DNA of 42,009 bases from Prosthecochloris sp. Lineage in GTDB: Bacteria; Bacteroidota; Chlorobiia; Chlorobiales; Chlorobiaceae. The DNA is taken from contig RAZP01000039.1 in NCBI GenBank assembly GCA_004028745.1, forward strand, positions 1-42,009, in the 5' to 3' direction. Of this stretch, positions 23,471 to 31,544 are shown in pieces. Position numbers and translations under genes: made by a program. Under the pieces are notes generated by a model. It had not been told where the DNA came from. It did no database searches and saw nothing but the letters and a program-made list of their open reading frames with translations. How positions within the stretch are numbered: position 1 is the stretch's first letter; every line of letters begins with the position of its first letter.

Positions 23471-24253
23471 TTACTCTTCCTTTCTTCTAAAAATGCAGAA
23501 CAAAGGATGATAGGTCAGATGCACACCTGAGCCCGAAGAAAATGATAATCGATAGCGCTCGACAAACCTGCGGTGGCGGGTTTTTGTCCATGTCTCACGG
23601 ACCAATCCATTAACCCCGGTCCTACTGATATGCCGGAGCACCTCTTCGGGACTTCTGAAATCGAGTTTTCGCACCTCTTCACGTAACTGCACCACGGCAA
23701 ACCAAGGTTCGGCCATATCCTGAAGCTCCGCAAGGGAGTAATAGTTGAGCGCGTGCTGTTCCAGGGAGTTGATCTCAAGCATGTTCCTTCTCCCAAACGT
23801 ACTGAAGGCAAGCAGTCCGCCTGGCTTGACAACTTCCGACATTTTTCTGAAAAACAAGGGCATATCGGACAGCCACTGTACGGTCGCATTGGATGCCGCA
23901 AGATCAATTTGATCGGGAAGCACCGGATAACGCTCGACATCCCCCGCAATAAAGGAAAAGTCACGCACCCCATGCCTCAGAGCCGTCTCACGGACAAGGT
24001 CACTGCTTTGCTGAACCAGATCGTTTGCGACATAGTACCGCGCTTGACACCGGGCAAGCAGTGCTTCCGTAAAGGCTCCGGAACCGGAACCTATCTCCAG
24101 AATTTTTTCAAATGAAGGTCGGTCACTACCCCCGCAGATCATACCGGCAAGCTTGGAAGCCATACTTCCCTGAATGATCGCGTAGCGGCGATATCCTCTC
24201 AGGCGCCTAGCAAACCGCTGTCTTATCAGCTCTTTATTCACTCCTCCATACAT
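23471..24253 (-). CDS. bioC: Malonyl-ACP O-methyltransferase BioC
   Basis: SAM methyltransferase that caps malonyl-ACP as methyl ester so that the fatty-acid machinery can build pimeloyl-ACP. Seen are the BioC-typical N-terminus NKELIRQRFARRLRGYRRYA, the SAM site KILEIGSGSGAFTEALLAR (about 53-71), FSFIAGDVERYP, IDLAASNATVQWLSDMP, VVKPGGLLAFSTFG and HISRTGVNGL. The frame is open much further upstream inside bioG, but the ATG at 24253 matches the family start and gives 260 aa, overlapping the bioG stop by 16 bp. Its partner esterase BioG is directly upstream. Confidence 0.93.
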   Translation of the reverse strand: MYGGVNKELIRQRFARRLRGYRRYAIIQGSMASKLAGMICGGSDRPSFEKILEIGSGSGAFTEALLARCQARYYVANDLVQQSSDLVRETALRHGVRDFSFIAGDVERYPVLPDQIDLAASNATVQWLSDMPLFFRKMSEVVKPGGLLAFSTFGRRNMLEINSLEQHALNYYSLAELQDMAEPWFAVVQLREEVRKLDFRSPEEVLRHISRTGVNGLVRETWTKTRHRRFVERYRLSFSSGSGVHLTYHPLFCIFRRKEE

Positions 24254-24927
24254 GAACACACCTCTTGCCAGTTGCTGAATGTAAAAAAGGGAAAATGCGG
24301 CACTTCGTCCACCACAAGAGGCCCCAGATTCCGCCACGCATATTCCTGGTTCTTCGCCGGAAAGATCATGTCTCGTCCGCCGACAAGAGCATGCGTATAG
24401 CTCCATGAAGAAACAACTGCGGCCTTTTCGCGCGAAACGTCTTGCAAGATCGAAGCAAGCTCTTCTTTCTGATCTGGAGCACAGCGTTCCGGAGCAACAC
24501 CAAGAAAACGCCTGAAGAGAGGAGTGCTGCCGCACATGCGGCGCATGAACCGGTTTTTGTTCTCTTCGTTATAATTGTCAAGCGTTGCCCGGAATATGTC
24601 AGGCGGAATCCCTTCGTCACTGCTTACCGGATTCAGTGTACCGTTGATTGCAAGCGCCCGTTCAATACCTTCCAGACCTGATTTGTGTGCCGCCCAGACT
24701 CCAAGGGACCATGCGACGAGATTTCGGTCACGATATCTTGCAATATGAGCGCGAACATCGGCAGGTAAAACAGGTGAACGGTAGTCGTAGCAAAGCAGGA
24801 CATCACGGGAAAAGCTCGCGGGCGTGCGATACTGGAGATAATCCGCAATACGGCTGTCCATTCCCCATCCGTTGAAAAAAATCAGCAGGCTGTCGTGTCC
24901 TTTTTTTTGTATCCAGCGAACAATCAT
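24238..24927 (-). CDS. bioG: Pimeloyl-ACP methyl ester esterase BioG
   Basis: BioG is one of the alternative esterases (with BioH, BioK, BioJ) that remove the methyl group from pimeloyl-ACP methyl ester, ending the BioC-initiated cycle. The 229-residue alpha/beta hydrolase has LLIFFNGWGMDSRIA (oxyanion region, about 14-28), nucleophile elbow VAWSLGVWAAH (Ser about 74), Asp in VGGRDMIFP, and His in VPHFPFF near the C-terminus. The start ATG follows the bioF stop directly (TAAATG). Position between bioF and bioC supports the call. No bioH-like gene is in the window. Confidence 0.92.
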   Translation of the reverse strand: MIVRWIQKKGHDSLLIFFNGWGMDSRIADYLQYRTPASFSRDVLLCYDYRSPVLPADVRAHIARYRDRNLVAWSLGVWAAHKSGLEGIERALAINGTLNPVSSDEGIPPDIFRATLDNYNEENKNRFMRRMCGSTPLFRRFLGVAPERCAPDQKEELASILQDVSREKAAVVSSWSYTHALVGGRDMIFPAKNQEYAWRNLGPLVVDEVPHFPFFTFSNWQEVCSCMEE

Positions 24928-26169
24928 TTATTGAAAACTGTTGATTTGTTGAACTGCGACATTGTTATTTCCAGCCTGCTCCCCATTCTCTGACACCTGA
25001 TGCAGAATCTCCGGTATACCACAAATATCTTCCCATCCGATATCCGCACGAAGGGAAAATCTTATCCTCGCGGTATTTTCAGGCACCGTTGGCGGACGAA
25101 CCGGAAGAGCAAGAAAGCCGGCTTTCTGCAAGACCGCAGATGCACGAACCGTTTTCTGGTTCCCGCCCATAATTACGGGTACGATTTGGCTTTCACCAGC
25201 GGTTTGCATCCCTTTTTTTTCCAAAGCCTTTCGCAATCGTCCGGCAAGAAAATGCAGATTACAGCGCTTCTCACCCATCGTCCGTTGATGCTCCAGTACC
25301 TGCATGCTCCAGCCAAGTATAACCGGCGGCAGGGCAGTTGTAAAGATCAAAGGGCGCATGGTGTTGACGAGGTAGTCGCGGATCATGCCATCCATGACCC
25401 CGTAAGCACCGGCGGAAGCAAAGGCCTTGCCGAAGGTTCCGACGATAATATCTATTGAACCGGTAAGCCCTGTCTCCTCGCACAACCCTTTCCCTTCGCT
25501 GCCGAACGTTCCTGCCCCATGTGCTTCGTCGACGATCAGAAATGCGCCGTATCGCTGTCGGAGCTCGCACAGTTTTTGCAGGTCAGCAAGGTCGCCATCC
25601 ATGCTGAAAACCGATTCGGTCACGATAAACACCTGCCGGTACTTTGCATGGGCTCCATCAAGCAGTTCTTCCAGATGGCTGTAATCAAGATGACGATAAC
25701 GTTTGAAAGCCGCATCGGCAATCCTGCAGCCATCGATAATGCTTGCATGGCTCAGCTTGTCACAAAGGATAAGATCGTGCCGTGTCGAGAGAGCAGGAAG
25801 AATACCGGTATTCGCATGGTAGCCACTGTTGAATACCAAAGCGGCTTCTCTGCCATACCATGCCGCAAGTCTCTCTTCAAGCTCACCGTAAAGCCGGTGG
25901 TTCCCGGTAAGCAGGCGGGAAGATGAGCTGGTCATGCAGAACCTGTCGCCGTTGTTTTCCGGATTGAAAGCAAGAAGATACTCACTTCGAAGCTGCTCTT
26001 CATCCCCTATGCCGAGGTAGTCATTTGAGGAAAGATTCAAAAGGCACCGGCCTCCCGATTCGATCGAAGCTTTCGAACGTTTCCCCGTTTCAGGCAGCAC
26101 CCTCAAGCGCCCTTCCGTTCTGAGGGCTTCGAGTTCCTTGTTTACGCTTTTCCTGAAACTTTCCGTCAT
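24928..26169 (-). CDS. bioF: 8-amino-7-oxononanoate synthase
   Basis: PLP enzyme condensing pimeloyl-ACP with L-alanine to KAPA. The 413-residue protein has NLSSNDYLGIGDEEQLR (about 46-62), SSSSRLLTGNHRLYGELEERLA, FNSGYHANTGILPAL, DKLSHASIIDG, VTESVFSMDGDLADL, FLIVDEAHGAGTFG, the PLP lysine in VGTFGKAFASAGAYG and FTTALPP. The final residues (VAVQQINSFQ) are encoded by a two-unit copy of the dispersed octamer repeat, so the C-terminal tail is probably a late addition. It overlaps bioB by 4 bp (ATGA). Confidence 0.96.
   Translation of the reverse strand: MTESFRKSVNKELEALRTEGRLRVLPETGKRSKASIESGGRCLLNLSSNDYLGIGDEEQLRSEYLLAFNPENNGDRFCMTSSSSRLLTGNHRLYGELEERLAAWYGREAALVFNSGYHANTGILPALSTRHDLILCDKLSHASIIDGCRIADAAFKRYRHLDYSHLEELLDGAHAKYRQVFIVTESVFSMDGDLADLQKLCELRQRYGAFLIVDEAHGAGTFGSEGKGLCEETGLTGSIDIIVGTFGKAFASAGAYGVMDGMIRDYLVNTMRPLIFTTALPPVILGWSMQVLEHQRTMGEKRCNLHFLAGRLRKALEKKGMQTAGESQIVPVIMGGNQKTVRASAVLQKAGFLALPVRPPTVPENTARIRFSLRADIGWEDICGIPEILHQVSENGEQAGNNNVAVQQINSFQ
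24939..24954 (-). repeat. Octamer repeat within the bioF 3' end
   Basis: Read leftward, GTTCAACA AATCAACA, preceded by GTCGCA and followed by a degenerate GTTTTCAA. It matches the inter-bioC/bioD copy and encodes part of the BioF C-terminal tail. Confidence 0.7.
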
Positions 26170-27182
26170 GACTCTTCAGAAAAACTTGCAAGCTGCTGCA
26201 TGAACTGCCGGTCATCGCCAACATCCCTGCCCCTCGTTGTCAGATAACCGCCGGTAAGAAGCCCGTTTGTCCCGGCAAGCATCAACAGCCCCTGGAAATC
26301 TTTCATGACGGTTTCACGTCCGGCGGCAAACTTGATGATTTTGCGTGGATGTGCAAGCCTGCATATGGCGAAGGTCTTGACAATATCCGTAACCGCCGGG
26401 GTTTCTGTGCCTTGCAGAGGGGTGCCGTTTATCGGCACCAGCACGTTGAGCGGTATAACCGCAATGTCCAGTTTTTGCAGCGCATAGATGAAATCAACGC
26501 GCTCGGACATCGTTTCACCAACTCCCAGTATTCCACCGCAGCAGACTGAAATACCACACTTGCCAAGCAGCCGAATGGTATCGATCCGATCATCCAGCGA
26601 ATGACTGTCAGCAATAAGAGCATCGTAGCGGTACGGCGCAACCTGGATATTGATATTATAGTGTGCAACGTTATGCTCAGAGAGCATCTTCACCGGTTCC
26701 TCCCCGAGAACACCGAGCGATGCGCAAACATTCAGCTCCGGATACTCCTCCTGCAGGAGATCGAGGATGTCGATAATTTTCAGAAACTCCGGGTTGATCT
26801 TCCGGTAGCCATAGCCGCTGGTAACGACACCGAAATGCCTTATACCTTCTTTGTACACCTCTCCTGCAGCTCTTAGAACACTTTCAGGATCGAGCAGAGA
26901 GTATTGCTCCACATCGGCACTGTTATGCAGTGACTGTGCACAAAAGCGGCAGTTTTCCGCGCAGACACCGGATTTCGCATTGATGATGGAACAGCTGTGA
27001 AAGCTTTCTTCCGCATCAGAAGCATAGCGATTCCTCACTTTGTTCGCCAGGGAAAGAAGATCCGGCACATCCTCTCCGGGAAGTTCTGCAAGCACCATCG
27101 CAACCTCAAAAGGAAGCGGTTCACCGCTCTCCAGAACGCTGTATGCTTTTACTATTGATTCGTTTATAGCTATTTCGGTCAT
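26166..27182 (-). CDS. bioB: Biotin synthase
   Basis: Radical-SAM enzyme inserting sulfur into dethiobiotin. The cluster motif CAENCRFCAQS (CxxxCxxC, about residue 53-63) is preceded by SIINAKSG. Also seen are GVVTSGYGY, CASLGVLGEEPVKML, YNINIQVAPYRYDA, SVCCGGILGVGETMSERVDF, PLNVLVPINGTPLQG, KIIKFAAGRE and the final GLLTGGYLTTRGRD. The frame can begin at GTG 27191 or ATG 27182 three codons later; the ATG is chosen, without a decisive ribosome site. It lies between birA (about 60 bp upstream) and bioF. Confidence 0.97.
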   Translation of the reverse strand: MTEIAINESIVKAYSVLESGEPLPFEVAMVLAELPGEDVPDLLSLANKVRNRYASDAEESFHSCSIINAKSGVCAENCRFCAQSLHNSADVEQYSLLDPESVLRAAGEVYKEGIRHFGVVTSGYGYRKINPEFLKIIDILDLLQEEYPELNVCASLGVLGEEPVKMLSEHNVAHYNINIQVAPYRYDALIADSHSLDDRIDTIRLLGKCGISVCCGGILGVGETMSERVDFIYALQKLDIAVIPLNVLVPINGTPLQGTETPAVTDIVKTFAICRLAHPRKIIKFAAGRETVMKDFQGLLMLAGTNGLLTGGYLTTRGRDVGDDRQFMQQLASFSEES

Positions 27183-27240
27183 TTTTCCCACTCAACTCTC
27201 GACTGTATAAGACATTTCAAAAATGAGAGCCAGAACCATT

Positions 27241-28218
27241 TTATTTTTGTAACTGTGCTTCACCAGATGACACTACATGTACCTTTCCGTCCCCTGCCTC
27301 AAGCAAAAGTTCCCCTGTCCTGCTTATTCCCCGTACACGCCCTGCAAGACTGCCGTTATAACGCTCAACCTTCACCTCCCGGCCTTTCAGCCATGCATGT
27401 TTTTCCAGGTAGGGAAGAAGATAGCCCAGGTCTTCAGCTTCCAGCCACTCCTCGTATAGAGGCTCGAAATGGTTAAGAATAGTCCCCAGGATCTCCGAGC
27501 GTGAAAACTCCCTGCCCGACTCGAGAAAAAGAGATGTAGCGATCTCCTTTATCCCGGCTGGAATATCCCGCAGATTGACGTTGATCCCTATTCCGGCGAT
27601 TACAAAATGCGTCATATCAGGCTCAGACTCCATTTCACAGAGTACACCGCAGAGCTTGCGCCCTTTTACAAGAATATCATTGGGCCATTTGATCATCATT
27701 TGCGGCCCTTCTGCCGCAACGTCCAGTGCTTGATGAATGGCCGCGGCTGCAAGCAGCGGAATCTGGGGAAACCGCGTCGGCGGCACGGACGGACGAAGAA
27801 TAACCGAAAAGTACAGATTTACCCCCGGCGGGGATATCCACTCCCGGCCCATCCTGCCACGTCCCCCGGTCTGGGTGTCGGCAACAACAACACTCCCTTC
27901 CGGGGCTCCCTGACGTGCGAGGATTTTTGCCTGCACATTCGTTGAATCCGTTTCCTCTTGAAAAACCAGGTTCCTGCCGAAACGATCGGTGGAAAGCAAC
28001 GGCATGACTTCCTCTGAAACCGGAATACCAGGACTGCCGCTCAACCGGTATCCTTTTCCCGAAACAGCCTCTATGGTATAGCCCCTCTCACGAAGCCGCG
28101 AAATGTGCTTCCATACGGCGCTTCTCGTCATACCGAACTCACGGCATAGCATGCCTCCCGACAGATAGCCGTCCGAAGTATGAAGGCGATGGAGGATTTG
28201 GGCTGTTAGCTCATTCAT
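27241..28218 (-). CDS. birA: Biotin operon repressor / biotin-[acetyl-CoA-carboxylase] ligase
   Basis: Bifunctional protein that biotinylates carboxylases through biotinyl-AMP and represses biotin genes when holo-enzyme accumulates. A winged-helix domain (about 1-62: MLCREFGMTRSAVWKHISRLRERGYTIEAVSGKGYRL) precedes the ligase domain: DSTNVQAK, the biotin-adenylate loop TQTGGRGRMGREWISP (about 115-130), NLYFSVILRP, IKWPNDILVKGRKLCGVLCE, GIGINVN, and a C-terminal SH3-like domain (VERYNGSLAGRVRGI). The presence of the DNA-binding domain and of a candidate operator 55 bp upstream supports autoregulation. It is the first gene of the leftward biotin cluster. Confidence 0.96.
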   Translation of the reverse strand: MNELTAQILHRLHTSDGYLSGGMLCREFGMTRSAVWKHISRLRERGYTIEAVSGKGYRLSGSPGIPVSEEVMPLLSTDRFGRNLVFQEETDSTNVQAKILARQGAPEGSVVVADTQTGGRGRMGREWISPPGVNLYFSVILRPSVPPTRFPQIPLLAAAAIHQALDVAAEGPQMMIKWPNDILVKGRKLCGVLCEMESEPDMTHFVIAGIGINVNLRDIPAGIKEIATSLFLESGREFSRSEILGTILNHFEPLYEEWLEAEDLGYLLPYLEKHAWLKGREVKVERYNGSLAGRVRGISRTGELLLEAGDGKVHVVSSGEAQLQK

Positions 28219-28272
28219 TTATGTGTCTTCAGGCAGTAAAGCAGAAAGAAAGCGCCACAACGGACGCCCCAA

Positions 28273-28304
28273 TTGTAAACCTGAAGTTACAATCAAGTTG
28301 ACAA
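28273..28304 (-). promoter_or_regulatory. Candidate BirA operator upstream of birA-bio cluster
   Basis: TTGTAAAC, 16 bases, GTTGACAA. The halves are inverted repeats with one mismatch, and sequence and spacing match the established BirA site (TTGTAAACC...GGTTTACAA in enterobacteria, TTGTTAAC... in bacilli). On the minus strand TACAAT, a possible -10, falls within the site, so binding would block the promoter. The divergent gene at 28468 shares this intergenic region. Confidence 0.75.
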
Positions 28305-28467
28305 GTTTGCAAACACTGAAGAGCTGTTCTTTTACGCACATTTCGAGTTCAAACCACCTTGATTGGATTACAAAAAAATGATTCCATAATTTATTATGCA
28401 GCGCAAGCACACAGAGAAATCCGTCAGGCAGGCAGTAAAAGGCGCCTCGAATAACGTTGAGGTTTAT

Positions 28468-29397
28468 ATGGACATACAAAAGATTCTCGATGACAACGAT
28501 CTTGTAGTAATGGAAGCAGCCATTATTGAATCGTTACGACGGTCCGGAGAGGTCACCTTACATCCTCGCCTCGAAAATGCATTATTGATTTATGATGAGA
28601 CAGGAAAAAGAGCGTTATGTAATCTTTATCAGCGCTACATTGATATTGCCCGGAATTACGCTATCCCGATGGCCATTTGTACTCCCACGTGGCGTGCCAA
28701 TCGGGAGCGTATTTCAGAAGCCCATATCATCGACGATTTGAATAGCGACGCCGTCGATTTCCTAAAACACATCAGGAAAAAATGGGGAGATTGGTTTGCA
28801 AACATCTTTATCGGCGGTCTTATCGGTTGTAAAAACGACTGTTACAAACCTCATGAAGGGCTTTCAATACATGATGCAAGAACATTTCATTCATGGCAAA
28901 TCAATCAGCTTGCCGGAGCCGGTGTGGATTTTCTTTTGGGAGCAACACTACCTGCCGTACCTGAAGCAACAGGCATCGCCCTTGCCATGGCGGAAACCGA
29001 TGTTCCCTATATCATCAGCTTTGTAATAAATAGAGAAGGAAGAATTCTCGATGGAACCAGTCTTGAACGTTCTTTTCAAGAAATTGATGCTGTTTGCAGC
29101 AGACCTCCTCTCGGCTACATGATTAATTGCGCTTATCCATCATTTATCAAAGCGGATAAACAGCCCCGATCAGTCCTCTCCCGCCTCATCGGCTATCAGG
29201 CAAACGCGTCGTCTTTCGACCACTTGCACCTGGATGGCGCCGGAACGCTCCAGGCTAATGACATAGCTGACTGGGGCAACCTGATGATTGAGTTGAACAA
29301 AAAATTCGGGATAAAAATGTTGGGCGGGTGCTGCGGAACAAGCCATGAACATCTGCAATACATTGTTCAGAACATAAACAGCGACCAAATACGTTGA
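28468..29397 (+). CDS. Homocysteine S-methyltransferase family protein
   Basis: The family transfers a methyl group to homocysteine using a zinc site of three cysteines. These are present: MINCAYPSF and KMLGGCCGTSHEHL near the C-terminus. The barrel contains FLLGATLPAVPEATGIALAMAE and FVINREGRILDGTSLE. The usual N-terminal DGxMGTxLxxRG is replaced by VVMEAAIIESLRRSGE, so methyl donor or acceptor may differ. The frame opens at ATG 28396, but ATG 28468 after GTTGAGG matches the family start better (309 aa). It diverges from birA and is followed by a strong terminator, so it is transcribed alone. Substrate not established. Confidence 0.83.
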   Translation: MDIQKILDDNDLVVMEAAIIESLRRSGEVTLHPRLENALLIYDETGKRALCNLYQRYIDIARNYAIPMAICTPTWRANRERISEAHIIDDLNSDAVDFLKHIRKKWGDWFANIFIGGLIGCKNDCYKPHEGLSIHDARTFHSWQINQLAGAGVDFLLGATLPAVPEATGIALAMAETDVPYIISFVINREGRILDGTSLERSFQEIDAVCSRPPLGYMINCAYPSFIKADKQPRSVLSRLIGYQANASSFDHLHLDGAGTLQANDIADWGNLMIELNKKFGIKMLGGCCGTSHEHLQYIVQNINSDQIR

Positions 29398-29516
29398 GCA
29401 GACACCCGCTACAAAAAGCCAGTAATCCGCCCTTTTTTGCGGCAAGCTTGCAAACAACAGATCCACTAACATGTCATCTCCAACATCCCTGATATCCAGC
29501 CAGACTTCATCAAACA

Positions 29517-29555
29517 AAAAAAGCAATCCATGAATAATCATCATGGATTGCTTTT
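29517..29555. terminator. Bidirectional rho-independent terminator
   Basis: AAAAGCAATCCATGA and TCATGGATTGCTTTT are fully complementary around a short AT-rich loop, with A run on one side and T run on the other. It serves the rightward methyltransferase gene and the convergent small gene at 29593. The rest of 29398-29592 shows no gene. Confidence 0.85.
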
Positions 29556-29592
29556 CTAACCTGACCGCCGGATATCAAACAAAACACCGTGA

Positions 29593-29877
29593 TTACTCAA
29601 GCTTATGCAGAATTGGTTTGATTCGCATGAGTTTCGGGTCTCCCGTTGCAGGAGCGTAAATACTCACGATAGCGGCCTCATTTACAGCGGTGGGATAGAC
29701 CTCTTTTGCATTACAGAAAAAATCGTAGTTTATCCCCGATACTACCTGACTTGACACGGCAACCGGCGTATAATCCACACCTACCAAGCCATCCAACGCT
29801 TTTTTAAAGACAGCCATCTCATCCTTTGAGATATCACAGCTGAAAACTGTCCACGCACCGGTCATTGCTGCTGACAT
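29593..29877 (-). CDS. Small cystatin-like protein (QxVxG motif), 94 aa
   Basis: No characterised homologue is recognised. The sequence AWTVFSCDISKDEMAVFKKAL, then GVDYTPVAVSSQVVSGINYDFFCNAKEV, and a C-terminal strand IVSIYAPATGDPKLMRIKPI has the helix-plus-sheet pattern and central QxVxG (QVVSG) of cystatin-fold proteins. From memory, similar 90-residue proteins occur in anaerobic bacteria. Whether it inhibits proteases is unknown. There is no signal peptide, so it is probably cytoplasmic. The start is firmly set by AAAGGAGG five bases before the ATG, suggesting high expression. It is monocistronic, ending at the shared terminator. Confidence 0.8.
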   Translation of the reverse strand: MSAAMTGAWTVFSCDISKDEMAVFKKALDGLVGVDYTPVAVSSQVVSGINYDFFCNAKEVYPTAVNEAAIVSIYAPATGDPKLMRIKPILHKLE

Positions 29878-30404
29878 AAGAACCTCCTTTACGATTTAAT
29901 TTTTTAACAGATATCTCCTTAATACTGCCTACGAAAAAATCAAGGTTCATTCTGACCGCTCTCCTGCTTTGTATGCTGTTTCGAGAGCACATGAGCATAT
30001 AATGGCAATACAGGCAGCAGGCAGCGCGATGCATCTACTGCCGCATTCCATAAAACAACAAGCCCCGTAAAGGCAAAAAAATCTAAACGTACTGCACCGT
30101 AAAGATCACTATGCAAGAGATTGAACCGTAGCCATCATTGCATGGGGGCAACTACACGGTTTTTCAGGAAGACAAACCCTCAATTATTTCGCTTTAAATA
30201 TACAATTATTTCGCCACAGCAAAAAACATAACCGTATTTTCCTCAAAAAATATCGAAAAACATGACAAGCATCGATTTTGCCACGTGATATCCATTTTCT
30301 TTACCAACAACTTCTCAGGATTGAACATCTGCACTTGACGAAAAAGCGATTTTGCTTTTTTACGCAATAAGTATTGCTAAACAAGAACGTCCCCCTTTTC
30401 CGAA
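29878..30404. other. AT-rich intergenic region, no gene
   Basis: No coding frame with protein-like composition on either strand. CAATTATTTCGC occurs twice (30181-30192 and 30203-30214), a 22-bp step that could reflect paired protein-binding sites. Promoter sequences for the gene at 29877 presumably lie here, but none is clear. Confidence 0.5.
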
Positions 30405-30436
30405 GCAATTGAAGCGCGGAATAAATAGAGGTGCCC
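30405..30436. repeat. MITE-like element, solo end (copy D)
   Basis: CAATTGAAGCGCGGAATAAA followed by TAGAGGTGCCC matches the right end of copy A (5249-5280), with a small deletion of an AAAT-like unit. Its last base forms part of the hydrolase stop codon. No matching left end was found upstream. Confidence 0.7.
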
Positions 30437-31428
30437 TAAAGATTGATCAGCTCGACAAGCTTTGGATACACAATCTCGATCTTCTGGTCAAGGTGGCTGG
30501 GGTCGATGAGGTCGTGGCCGAGTTTGAGGGATGCATCGAAATCGTAAGTAGTGACATTCGCGCTGTGCGACTGCCAGCGTTGCACGATATTCCGCGTCAG
30601 CTCGTTATTGATCTCGTTGTCGTTCGGGTTGAACACCACCACGATCTTTTTTGCGGCGGGAGGATTGCGCCCTATATCCTTCTGCACGGCAAATCCGAGC
30701 CGGAGGATCTGGGCCAGTGCACGCTTGGAATAACGTGGATAGGCATATGACGGAGGCACGTCGGCCTGGAGAATCGGGTCCCACCAGGTAAACGAGTCAG
30801 GCAAGACTGTAAAAATATTCATGACAGCAGCCGTCAAAGGGGTGGGAATCTGTTTAAAACCAAATGCCGGAGAAATGATAACCGCAACATCAATATCGTC
30901 CCGCTGCTGCGCTGCCCATGCGGTGGTAACCCCTCCGGCGGAAATCCCCATCATGACAACCTCCTCTCCCAATCCCTGAGCGATATCCACGACCGTATCA
31001 GCATAAGCCGCAAGTTCCTCAGCCTTGAGCAGGGAATGCTCCTCTGTCATCCGGTCAGCCAGACCATGATGTGGAAGAGGGGCAATGAGAACGTTACAGC
31101 CATAATCATACAGCCGCTTTCCCAGCTCGTGAAACTGCTGCGGACATGTTGTATATCCATGCACCAGAATAACTGCGCGGCCGGTCTTTCTGCCATGGGT
31201 CATCAGCTGCAGCCGACAGAGCGGGTTCATGTCCTGCGGTTCATGCTCACGGAACATATCGACACGCTGGACACTTTCCTCATAATCTTGCACCGGGTCC
31301 GGATGAGACGCAAGATTCGAAATGCCATGAGGCATGAGAATAAATACAACAGCGACAAGCAGTATTCCTGTTACGAGTACTATTATCCACATTTGCCCAA
31401 TATTCCAACTTTTCCTGTTTCTGAACAT
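30436..31428 (-). CDS. Membrane-anchored alpha/beta hydrolase
   Basis: Serine hydrolase of the carboxylesterase/monoacylglycerol lipase type. An N-terminal membrane helix (WIIVLVTGILLVAVVFILM) would anchor it with the catalytic domain in the periplasm. AVILVHGYTTCPQQFHELG holds the oxyanion loop, VVMMGISAGGVTTAWAAQ the nucleophile (GxSxGG), FNPNDNEI the acid and LGHDLIDP the histidine. The frame opens at 31482, but the ATG at 31428 (MFRNRKSW) starts just before the helix and is chosen (330 aa). Substrate unknown. The stop TAG is completed by the first G of MITE-like copy D. The gene runs leftward 100 bp after the amidase. Confidence 0.87.
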   Translation of the reverse strand: MFRNRKSWNIGQMWIIVLVTGILLVAVVFILMPHGISNLASHPDPVQDYEESVQRVDMFREHEPQDMNPLCRLQLMTHGRKTGRAVILVHGYTTCPQQFHELGKRLYDYGCNVLIAPLPHHGLADRMTEEHSLLKAEELAAYADTVVDIAQGLGEEVVMMGISAGGVTTAWAAQQRDDIDVAVIISPAFGFKQIPTPLTAAVMNIFTVLPDSFTWWDPILQADVPPSYAYPRYSKRALAQILRLGFAVQKDIGRNPPAAKKIVVVFNPNDNEINNELTRNIVQRWQSHSANVTTYDFDASLKLGHDLIDPSHLDQKIEIVYPKLVELINL

Positions 31429-31544
31429 TATATTTTCTTCGCGGCCTGGATTGACTGGATGGCACCTCGACCTGTTGTGCAACTCAATTGCTTTGTTATA
31501 TGGTGCTTACTGGCTTTTTCCCGGCTTGTCGGGACGACTGCCCC

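Noticed and set aside
24254..24535. 94-residue N-terminal extension of BioC
   Set aside because: The extension overlaps bioG in another frame, is rich in Cys/Arg, and BioC homologues start near the ATG at 24253.
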